The position numbers and the translations under genes are program-made. DNA of 64,000 bases from Tubulanus polymorphus (taxonomy: Eukaryota > Nemertea > Palaeonemertea > Tubulaniformes > Tubulanidae), in contig NC_134033.1 in the NCBI RefSeq assembly GCF_964204645.1, positions 2,167,631 to 2,231,630 on the forward strand, in the 5' to 3' direction. The number at the start of each line of letters is the position of its first letter. Within the stretch, counting starts at the first letter, position 1. Of this stretch, positions 45,701-56,800 are shown piece by piece. The notes beneath the pieces were generated by a model. It was not told the DNA's origin. It saw nothing but the letters and a program-made list of their open reading frames with translations, and did not search any database.

Positions 45701-48700
45701 ATGGCTCCGAAATCGGAAAAAACTCACATCAACATCGTCGTAGTCGGACATGTCGACTCCGGTAAATCTACATCTACCGGACATTTGATCTACAAATGCG
45801 GCGGTATCGACAAGAGAGCTATCGAGAAATTCGAGAAAGAAGCTCAAGAGGTAACTATATATAGAGGATTGACATGAGCTTTGGGACTTGGAACTGGTCT
45901 TAAGATTATAAATAAGTTATTCAATTGAAATCAGTTGTTTTAGGTAAAGTTGAGGTTAGACCAGTCCAGGCTTAAGTAGATATGCTAATTGAATTAAAAA
46001 TGATAATGTAAGGCTGGTCTTGAGAAGTTTGAGCTTATGCTGACTGGTCTTAAGTTGTTTGATCGGCTTTATACCAAACTGATCTAAAACTGGTCTTAAG
46101 TTATGCTATAGTCTAAATAAGCCAAAACTTAGACTGATCGGCTTTATACCAAACTGATCTTAAACTGGTCTTAAGTTATGCTATAGTCTAAATAAGCCAA
46201 AACTTAGACTGGTCTTAAGCTGTTGAGATTGGCTATAGAACTGAAATGATCTTAGGCCTGGCTTGAGTTTAAGCTTATATATCAAAATGAGCTATAACTT
46301 AGGCTGGTCTTACATTAGGATTGGTCTGGAGTTGTTAGATAGAGGTTTTAGCACCAAAACGAGCTGGTTAAATAAGTAGAACTAACATGTAACAAATTGG
46401 ATAATCTGTTGTTTTTCAGCTCGGAAAGGGTTCGTTCAAGTACGCCTGGGTGTTGGACAAGTTGAAGGCCGAACGTGAACGTGGTATCACCATTGATATC
46501 GCTTTGTGGAAATTCGAAACGAAGAACTTCTACGTCACGATCATCGACGCTCCGGGACATCGTGATTTCATCAAGAACATGATCACCGGTACATCCCAGG
46601 TAAACGAGGGTCCGAATAAATTGATCTCGATTAACTGTCGAAAGCTTTTGGCTGATTTCCTGCAACCGTCTTTAACCTTGAGGGACCTTAATCAGTTCCA
46701 ACTTGAAAGTTTGTAGAACTGAGGTTACTAAATCTAGTTCCGCATTCCACTCTTTATTTGTTATGCAACATTATTGATTTTGACTCAAACTCGCGTTTGC
46801 GGAACCGGAGTTGGAACCTTATCTCATCGAACTTAATTTGATTCTGATAAATGTCTCATTCCTATGATGAATTTACGATGTCATGCACCACTCTAAATCG
46901 GCTGCCAAAGCTGATATGTTTGATTATGACCATTCTGAGAGCTTGTATGAGACATCTGGATTAAGAATGTCGAGGAATTATTCTCTTAATATTTCGTTAA
47001 TTATTTTCGTAGGCGGATTGTGCTGTGCTGATTGTTGCTTCCAGTACCGGTGAATTCGAAGCCGGTATCAGCAAAGAGGGACAGACCCGTGAACACGCCC
47101 TGTTGTGTTACACCCTCGGCGTCAAACAATTGATCATCGGAGTCAACAAGATCGACAACACGTCGCCGCCCTACTCCGAGCAACGTTTCAAGGAAATCAC
47201 CAAGGAGGTGTCCGCTTACATCAAGAAGGTACGTTTTTTCGTTTGAAGTTTAGTTGATCGGACTCATCTCGATCTGCTGAGTGGCCGCTGAAGGATTTTG
47301 GGCAAATTCCCCTCAACTGACAAGTTCTAACCTGTGAACTTGGTTGACTTAGTTACCTAGACAGTGTACAGGGTGGTCACTGGCCAGTAATACTAAAGGG
47401 ATATAAAAAATCTGGAAAAGCAGAAGGCAATTTTAACAAGATTTTGCTTACTTAATTGACCACGTCTTCCTTTATCAATGAAAAAAAAAATTAAGTGTTA
47501 CATTTTAAACTTAGAAGAGATTTCTCAGATTTTTGTCAGAATCGCGTCAGTAGATCTGAAATAAAAACTCAAAATTTGTACCGGCCTTCTTGTGATGACC
47601 CTCTCCGTTGTGAGAGTTCAGGATTGAAGTTCAGTAAGCGTTAATTAGCGTTGGTTGTTATTTTAGGTGGGATACAACCCGAAAACCGTCGCGATGGTGC
47701 CAATCTCCGGATGGGTCGGCGACAACATGATCGAGCCGTCGGACAACATGTCCTGGTACAAGGGATGGGAAATCGAACGCAAGAACAAAGACGGCAAAAT
47801 GGAAACTGCTAAGGGTAAAACTCTGCTCGAAGCTTTGGACGCTATCGTTCCGCCGACGCGACCGACCGACAAACCTCTCCGTCTTCCACTCCAGGATGTC
47901 TACAAGATCGGAGGTACGTATTTGTTGTTCAGCGCTTGTTGATGTCAGTTTTTTCATGAAAAGAAATTAATAAGTCGGGTCCCTTTGAAAAACGGGAGGG
48001 TCCCATAATATGTCACGGTACCTGAAACGAAAGCTAGTTTGAAAAAAAAAACGGGCGGGTCTTGGACCTGGCTCTTATTGAAAACACTGGTTGTCCGGCG
48101 TTATGTTTTGGTCCATTGAATGCTTTAAAGCCAAGTTACCTCCTAAGACGGTAAATGTCAATATTATATCGGTGACAATTGCTTGAAATATATTGAGGTA
48201 ATTTGAAATGTTAGGATTATGTCATAATTACATGACAAAAGGTTCTCAATTTTTTGGGGGTATCGAGTGTCAAACACTAAACAGTGAATGCAGCCTCTTG
48301 TCGACTATTTTGATTAAAACTTACAGATTTTTTCTTACGGGAGCTTTGTCGCCCTAGATTAATCGCAAATTTTCGTCGAATTTGTAGGTATTGGAACGGT
48401 GCCAGTAGGTCGTATTGAAACCGGTACGTTGAAGGCCGGTATGGTCGTCACGTTCGCGCCAGCAGGTGTCACCACCGAGGTGAAATCCGTCGAGATGCAT
48501 CACGAGACCCTCGAAGTCGGTAACCCCGGAGACAACGTCGGTTTCAACGTCAAGAACGTGTCGGTGAAAGACATCAAACGAGGAAATGTCGCCGGTGACT
48601 CGAAGAGCGATCCTCCCAAGGAAACTAGATGCTTCAACGCACAGGTAATTGATGAAAATCCTTTCGGACTTTTTGTTGCAGTTATTGCTATCGAATACTT

Positions 48701-49469
48701 GGATCTGTTATCTGCAGTTTTCAGTTAATAGGGGATTTAAAAAATTGTCTTCTGAGAAATGTTTTGGGAAAAATAAGTAACACTTCACGTAGCACTTTGA
48801 TGTAGCATCTCACTTCATAATTGCCAGATATAATGCTGATCGTCTGTTCTGTTTCCTTTTGGGGATTTAAAAAAAAAAACGAATACTTAGGGATTTTAAG
48901 TTTATCTTGCTTGAACAAAGCAAAGATTCATATTTCAAGTAATTATGAGGAATATATTGAATTATTATTAGCTTTGTAAACAAAATGTTAAATACTTAGG
49001 ATTTTGTTTATTTACGTTTAATGAAAAGTATCACAATTCAGGAATGACCAGTGGGAACCATGGATGTGACATGAATCGTAACTAATGAATTTGTGTATTT
49101 TTGTTTGCGCAGGTTATCGTGTTGAACCATCCCGGACAGATCCACGCCGGATACGCGCCGGTGCTCGATTGCCACACGGCTCACATCGCCTGCAAGTTCA
49201 ACGAGCTGAAAGAGAAGTGCGATCGTCGATCGGGCAAGAAACTCGAGGACAATCCGAAGTTCGTGAAGAACGGCGACGCCGCCATCGTCGAGCTCGTGCC
49301 GTCGAAGCCGATGTGCGTCGAGGCGTTCAGCGAGTACCCGCCGCTCGGTCGGTTCGCGTGTCGCGACATGAAACAAACCGTCGCCGTCGGCGTCATCAAG
49401 TCGGTCGAGAAGAAAGACAAGGCCGACAAGGTGACGAAATCCGCGGCCAAGGCCACCAAGAAGAAATAG
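45701..49469 (+). CDS. EEF1A: Elongation factor 1-alpha, copy 2
   Basis: Coding exons 45701-45850, 46420-46599, 47013-47228, 47667-47913, 48388-48644 and 49113-49469 encode 468 residues, with the same six-exon structure and phases as copy 1. GTPase motifs: [17 protein letters not shown] and SGWVGDNM (Val where copy 1 and most animals have His). Domains 2 and 3 are complete ([47 protein letters not shown]) and the C-terminus is Lys-rich. Exons 4-6 are more GC-rich and more regular in codon use than copy 1, suggesting this is the more highly expressed gene. An AATAAA lies at 49692-49697. The 5'-UTR intron and CDS intron 2 carry snoRNA-like sequences; CDS intron 1 carries family-1 repeats. It delivers aminoacyl-tRNA to the ribosome as a GTPase. 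Confidence 0.97.
45890..46375. mobile_element. Degenerate family-1 MITE cluster
   Basis: Repeated ACTGGTCTTAAG and TTTATACCAAACTGATCT blocks, including one exact local duplication of about 75 bp (near 46065 and 46140), in CDS intron 1 of EF-1alpha copy 2. Outer ends are lost. Confidence 0.65.
46859..46943 (+). ncRNA. Candidate box C/D snoRNA, copy 3
   Basis: In CDS intron 2 of EF-1alpha copy 2. C box ATGATGA (46864-46870), D box CTGA (46935-46938), and the shared CATGCACCACTCTAAATCGG and GCTGATATGTTTGATTATGA blocks. Outside the boxes ATGTCTCAT and ATGAGACAT are exact inverse arms (about 46851 and 46947), so this copy has a strong external stem. This supports a processed small RNA. Confidence 0.55.
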
Positions 49470-50850
49470 TCGCACGTGCGCATCTCGCGCGCGAATACTT
49501 AGACAAAAATTGTGTTATGTATAATTTACGAAAATTACTGTAAAACTCGCGAATTAAAAAAAAATGAAGATTAACGAAAAAACTTAATTAAAATATCTTG
49601 TACAAAAAAAAATGTCTCGGCGGGGACGGTCTCAACAAACGGTGGGTAGTGTGGTATTTTGTCGGCAAATCTCTGTGTAATGTCTCCCTTGAATAAACCT
49701 CGGAAAAATCTGGTTACTACAACTAGGACGCGGACTTTATAAAACGGTCATCATTATTAAAACGCTTAAAAAGTTACGAGCGCGAAAACGAAAAATTATG
49801 TTTTTAGAATTCACACGCGAATTTCGCGCGAACTGATTGTTTTGAAAACGAACGACGTTTTGAAGAGTTTGTATTTGAAATCTAAACCGGATGCTTAGGA
49901 TAATTATTATTACTATTATTTTTAATGGTGCGGCTTTTCGAGAGAAAGCTTTTGAGAAAGGAAAAAAAAACTTCGAAGAAAATGTCTAATATTTAAAGAT
50001 AAGAGAATGGATTGTCTCGGATAATTGTGTTCATTTCGTTTAAGGGAATTTTAATGCAGAATTGTGCAAAAAAATACATATTTATGTCTCCTGAATTTTA
50101 TTCGTTTGTTCATTGTGCGTTCTTCGTCTTTTTACGGGGATTTGATTTTTGAGGATTGACTTGATTTTGATTCGACTGGTTATTGAAACGAGTCATGACT
50201 TGACACTCGGGAACTTGCTGGTGCCGTGATGGAAGCTCTTTTTGACGAATTTCTCTACATTGCTGACTCTGCTGATTTCGGTAGGGATTCGCTGGTGATT
50301 GAGCCCTTAAGGAAACTGGTGCGCGCTGATGAGATTGCGTCATGACCGCAGGAACTGCTGACGATGTGGCTCTTACTTTCAAAATTGAAATAGTCGATGC
50401 CATTCTGATTGCTGGCTAGTTGTCTAATCAGTGTCAGTTGTATTGGTTTACATGTTGTTGGCAGAAATGTCTGATTGTGAAAAAACCCCAGACCAAACCT
50501 GATAATTCATGACCGGTTATATAAGAGTACCTTGATAAGAAACAGCCCACTGAGGATATTTTGGTACTCCTCTTTTCACTCGAGCTTCAGGGAAGGACGT
50601 GTGAACAATCTAATGAATTAAGTATCAATTAATAGTAATTAGTCTACGTCGATGGGTCTACTAAGCACCAATTTAATTGATTGTCTAGCATATGCCTTTT
50701 TAACTGGTCTGTTATTCCACTAGCGAGAATATTTTTGGCCTTGAATGTGTCATCGGAGCAACCCTCACAGTGCCCGTTTACGGTTAAAAGCTAATCCCCA
50801 GATTCTGATAACGATTATACGCAATCCAGCATCGCCCGCTGATTGAGAAA
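49470..50850. other. Region between EF-1alpha copy 2 and PCCA
   Basis: Contains the EF-1alpha 3' UTR and poly(A) site, about 400 bp of AT-rich DNA, a small minus-strand ORF (50110-50403) and the PCCA upstream region, which has no obvious TATA box. Confidence 0.6.
50110..50403 (-). CDS. Small hypothetical protein, head to head with PCCA
   Basis: A 97-codon ORF with ATG at 50403 and TAG-type end at 50110. The product begins MASTISILKVRATSSAVPAV and is then rich in Gln, Asn, Arg, Ser and Pro, ending in the basic PRKKTKNAQ. No domain, signal peptide or membrane segment is recognised. It is longer than chance ORFs nearby and is not made of repeats, but there is no splice or homology evidence. It could be a chance ORF. 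Confidence 0.25.
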   Translation of the reverse strand: MASTISILKVRATSSAVPAVMTQSHQRAPVSLRAQSPANPYRNQQSQQCREIRQKELPSRHQQVPECQVMTRFNNQSNQNQVNPQKSNPRKKTKNAQ

Positions 50851-53800
50851 ATGGCGTCGACCTTCAGGTGTTCTTCGTTGTGCGCGAGAGGTTTTCTGGT
50901 TCGAGCTTTGCTGTCTAGAGGCAGATCGACAGTAAGTGAACTCTGAAATACTCAGATTATATACAGAAATTAACTGACAAGTTTAATTCCGACTGACGTT
51001 TCTTTTTAGGCCCGAAATCGGGATATATCTAGTACAATCCAATTCAATAGATAACTTTATTGATCGATGTCGGATGTGTATGTCTGGTAATCGGATATCT
51101 AGCCGATGCGGCTTTATTCTTATCAATTTCACCAACAAACAAAAGTAGAAAAGATCAATTTTTTTTTCAAATAAGGTTAGAAAAAAGGGTCTGAGTTGGT
51201 AAGAGTTATGTACAGGGTTTAAATGTACATAAAAAGCCCACAATTTGGCACAATAAAAATGAATTTATCACTGTACCAGACAGAGTCAGACGTCACAGAC
51301 AGAGGAGGTCCGAGTGACTCTAAACTCAGTGAGTAACATTAATATGTTTTACATCCCAACTGTGAGTTACAGTAGTGGGTCACAAGAGACTCAATACTTT
51401 GTGAGGAACTACACAGAATCTGATCATGCACTACGACAACGAGAGACAATACTTCAGATTCAATACTTCGTGATTTTTTTTCTCCCTGCAGAGTCTTACT
51501 ATCTGTAGTAAGGCTAACAATACTTAGTATATAGTGTAGCAAAAGAATTTTTGAGTGTAGGCATATGGCTACTGGTTAGAAATCTTTTGACTTGAACTAG
51601 AACTTTTATTTTATTTCGCAGAATAATTACGAATCATATATTAGGAGATACATGCAATAGAATATTATATTAATATATTTGACTTAGTTATATATTAATT
51701 GACTTAGGCCTATATATCAATAGATTTGACCATGTCTACTATTATGGTCCAGACGGATCTTGTCATCTCATCTGGGAACAAGCAAAAAAGTTATAGATTT
51801 ATTGAGATGTGTCAAGAGACCGACAGGGAATCCATGATTTATTGCGATGTATCAAGAGATGGACAGGGAATCCATGATTTATTGAGATGTATCAAGAGAC
51901 CGACAGGGAATCCATGATTTATTGAGATGTGTCAAGAGACCGACAGGGAATCCATGATTTATTGCGATGTATCAAGAGATGGACAGGGAATCCCTGATTT
52001 ATTGAGATGTATCAAGAGACCGACAGGGAATCCATGATTTATTGCGATGTATCAAGAGACCGACAGGGAATCCATGATTTATTGAGATGTATCATGAGAC
52101 GGACAGGGAATCCCTGATTTATTGAGATGTATCAAGAGATGGACAGGGAATCCCTGATTTATTGAGATGTATCAAGAGATGGACAGGGAATCCCTGATTT
52201 ATTGAGATGTATCAAGAGACCGACAGGGAATCCCTGATTTATTGAGATGTATCAAGAGATGGACAGGGAATCCATGATTTATTGAGATGTATCAAGAGAT
52301 GGACAGGGAATCCCTGATTTATTGAGATGTATCAAGAGACCGACAGGGAATCCATGATTTATTGCGATGTATCAAGAGACCGACAGGGAATCCATGATTT
52401 ATTGAGATGTATCATGAGATGGACAGGGAATCCCTGATTTATTGAGATGTATCAAGAGACCGACAGGGAATCCATGATTTATTGAGATGTATCAAGAGAT
52501 GGACAGGGAATCCATGATTTATTGAGATGTATCAAGAGATGGACAGGGAATCCCTGTTTTATTGAGATGTATCAAGAGACCGACAGAGAATCCATGATTT
52601 ATTGAGATGTATCAAGAGATGGACAGGGAATCCCTGATTTATTTTTCCCTGCAAAGTGGTTCTTCTATGAGTATAGTAGGCCTATGGCTACTGGTTAGAA
52701 ATCTATCGATTATGGTCTTCGCTTTGGTCCAGCGGGGGCTCGTCATTTCTTCTGGGAACTGGCAAAAAAGTTTATAGATTTATTGAGATTTATCTATTTT
52801 TTCGTAGGAAGTTCGCTATTTGTCGGTTTCATCGCGATTCGGAAGGGAGTTTTATTGGAACGACAGACACGACGCTAATGAATCGGTAAGAGAAAGATGC
52901 TGCTGACCTGGGACAATCTACGGAAAATTAGGGGACTCAAGTGGGAAAAATCTCGAAAAAAATCAGTAAAATTCATGGAATTTTACAAATTTTCTCATGA
53001 TTCTCGAAAAATCATGAAATTTGACGAATTTTCTCAAATGTCTGGAAAACTCATCGAATTTGACGTTTTTCAAAAATCTGGAAAACTCATCGAATTTTAC
53101 AAATTTTCTGACCTGTGAAAATCTACGGAAAATTAGGGGACTCCAGTGGGAAAAATCTCGAATAAAATCGGTAAAACAACTTGGGAAATTTGATGAATTT
53201 TGTTTGGAATCTGGAAAATTCATGGAATTTTACAAATTTTCTCATTATTCTGGGAAACATTGAATTTTACAAATTTTCTCAAAAGTTTGGAAAACTTATG
53301 GAATTTTACAAATTTTCTCCTAATTCTGGAAAAATCATGAAATTTTACGAATTTTCTCAAAAATCTAGAAAACTCATGAAATTTGGCATAGTTTCTAAAA
53401 AATCTGGAAAACCCATGTAATTTGACATATTTATCCAAGAGTCTGGAAAACTCATGGAATTTCGATATTTTCTATCTATGCATGGTTCAAAGAAATGAAT
53501 AAATTATTTCATTTTTACCGACAAATTTCCCCGATTCACAAATTCCTAATTCGTGTCACTATGTCAGCCTTGTACGTCTAAATCACTGAATCTGTGTTAA
53601 AATCTGACATTGAGATTCTTGATGAAGGAATTTTACCCCATAACATGAAAATTCAGGGGGGGGGGTGGGGTAGCCACCCTGTAAGAGATTGCCTATTCTT
53701 TTGCTTCCTTGATTATTTGTGAATTTTAATCTTCGTAATTTTTTTTCCAGAAATTCGACAAAGTTCTGATCGCGAATCGAGGCGAGATTGCTTGTCGCGT

Positions 53801-56800
53801 GATCGACAGTTGTCGACGTTTGGGCGTGAAAACCGTCGCGATTCACAGCGATGTCGATTCAAACGCCGTAAGTATTTATCGGCAGACGATCGCGTTCTAC
53901 TGGCGTGGTCGGTCGTCGGTAAAACAACCCGCGATGTCGCCAAGTCGCCAGGCAGGGTGGCGCCGCTGACCTGGAAAATCAACAACTCAGGGAATCAGAA
54001 AAATGTTGGGAATTTGACAAATTTATGCAAAAAACCTGGTAATTCAGGGAATTCTGATAATGTTATCGACCACGGTGTTTCTCCTCATCGATACGTGATT
54101 CAATGAAAAATGTATGAATTTCTAACATTTTAAAACTAGAAACTTTGTGTAATCACATGGAAAAATTAGGGTAAACTCACGGGATTTGTAAATGGGTGGA
54201 AAGGTAAAAATCCTTGAATAACAGATAGACTACAGATTTACTTCTACGTAGGAATTCAAAAGTAAAATTCCCCCTATGTTAAAATTGTTGCCAGGGGTGA
54301 TTGTTAACCAGGGTGATTTTAATAATTCTTCCAAGGGGGATTTCTACTACGCGCCCTCTGACATTCACCACCATTTTAGTGGTTAGTCAAAATAAGTCAT
54401 TTTCAATCATCAACTCAAATTGGATTCTGAAACTGTATCACTGATTTATGCACTGCACTGTGGTGTAGAAGCACTGAAAGGGTTAAGAGAGAAATGTATC
54501 TAATTTTTGCATCTCGGCTTTTTTTTGCGAGTAATTTAATTTCGCGTGTAATTTCTCTTTCAGCGACACGTTCGCTCGGCCGACGAAGCCGTCTGCGTCG
54601 GACCGGCGCCGTCGAATCAAAGTTACCTGAACATGGAAGCGATCATGGACGCGATCAAGCAGACGGGCGCTCAGGCCGTACACCCCGGATACGGTTTCCT
54701 ATCGGAAAATCGAACATTCGCCGGAAAACTTGTGAGTTGACCTTTAGAATGAGAAGAGTAGACGAAAAGAAATTGTTTAGGGTCCCTACGATTCCTTGAT
54801 TCCTAAAAACTTCTCAACGGAAAATTTTTTTTTTTTAACACCCTCAACCTGCTAAGCGCCACACAGGGCATTATAAGCAGATTCAATGTTTCTCCCAATG
54901 GGGGAGAGACAAGAGAAGAACCTTCGACCAAGAAACTCTGTCGCCACCAGGTTTTGACTCAACGGAAAATACTTTTGAATATGCTTGATACTCATTTAAA
55001 ATTCTTTCATTTTTGAGAAAAAGGCAATTAGAAATATTTGTCTTGACAATAATGAATTTAGAGGAATCTACAGTAGGCCTAGTTGGGATATGAAAGTGAT
55101 GCAGACGCTTCTCGAAATTTTTAGATTTTCTCCTATAAAACTCCTTGAGAAACGGCTTTTATCCAGGAATATTATCTGTATCACCTCTTTGAAATAGGTG
55201 TTTTTCGAAGAAAATGCACTTTTCGCGTCGTTTGACGTTCGAAGAAACAACTTTTAAGTTTTCAGAAAATTGTTCAAGATGACGAACTTATAAGTTTGCA
55301 TTGAAAACTTACGAAATGTCTGCTCAAAACTGGGAAAAAATTTCGACCGAATTAAATCTAATTTAGAGATCCTTCCAGACGAGCGTCTGCTACCTTAAAA
55401 AAGAGCCACTTGTCTGACTCGGAAACTGAATTCACTTCGATTTATGCAATTATCCTTTGTAAAAGATCTAATCACTCGGTATCTAGACGATGTTGTGGAG
55501 AGTTTATGGGGGGGGGGGGGCGACCTTTTATCGGATACAGAAAAGAGGGGCAAGTTTAATAGTTTTAACTTATAAAATTATTATTATTATTTCCTGCTCT
55601 ATGAAGCCAGTATTAGGAAATAAATAATAATATTTATTTCCTAATACCAGGTGCTTGGTATCACCAGGGGCCAATTCGATAGACTGGTATTAACTTTAAC
55701 CTGGGGGGCTAACTCAATTCGTTTTCAATTGAGTTGGCCCCTGGGTTAAAACTAGTACCAAACTATAAAATTGGCCCCTGGTGTTTAACTCTTCAAGTCA
55801 ATTTAATTTTCTTCTAGTTCACTGAAATTTCAGGTTTAGTTGCTATTTTGGTTACTTGATTATTTCAATGAGGAGAACAATTCAAACCTAACTGTTTTAA
55901 GATTGAACTTTTTATGAAACTGAAGCCAGAGACTGTTCCATAACCAGTCTTAGACCATCTTAGTTCAATAGCCAGTCTAGCAGCTTAAGACCAGTCTAAG
56001 CTCATTTTAGTTCCATAACCAATCTAACAACTTAAGACCAGTCTAAGCTCTTTTTGGTTCTAAAGCCAACCTTGCAACTTAAGCCGACTCAAACTCACTT
56101 AAGATCAGTCTAAGCTCATTTTGGATCTATAGCCAATCTAACAACTTAAGACCAGTCTAAGCTCATTTTGGTTCTAAAGCCAACCTAGCAACTTAAGCCG
56201 ACTCAAACTCACTAAAGATCAGTCTAAGCTCATTTTCATTCTATAACCGGATCTAACAACTTAAAAGACCAATTCTTAGATTTAAGACCTCTTTTGGACT
56301 GAACAATGGTCTTTAATGGAGACTTAAGACCAAAAGTGGTCTTAAATCTTAGAGTTGGTTTTAAGTTGTTAGATGGCTTCAGAAATAAGATGGGTTTAGA
56401 CTGGTCTTAAGTCTATGCCCCGAGGGTCGGTTCGATAGTCATCGCTTAGACCTAAGACCAGTCTAAGACCATGTTAGTTCTATAGCCAATCTAACAACTT
56501 AAGGCCAATCTTAAGACTTAAGCTGACTTTCGGAACCAGAAGTGGTCTTAAATCTTAAGACTGGTCTTAAGTTGTTAGATCGTCTATAGAAATAAGTTGG
56601 TCTTAGACTGGTCTTCGGTCTTAAGCCATGTCTATGCAACCGGCCCCAGAATATTAAGTTGGCGACTGTATTTGATAACGCGTTTGTATTATTGTATTTG
56701 AATTGAAGGCTGATGCCGGTATAGCGTGGGTCGGACCGAACAGCGAGGCGATCCGCTCGATGGGCGACAAAATCGAAAGCAAGCGTATCGCCAACGACGC

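Noticed and set aside
49085-49543. 152-codon Arg-rich plus-strand ORF over EF-1alpha exon 6
   Set aside because: Shifted-frame shadow of a GC-rich coding exon.
51795-52645. CRISPR-like regular 40-bp repeats
   Set aside because: No unique spacers; it is a eukaryotic minisatellite.
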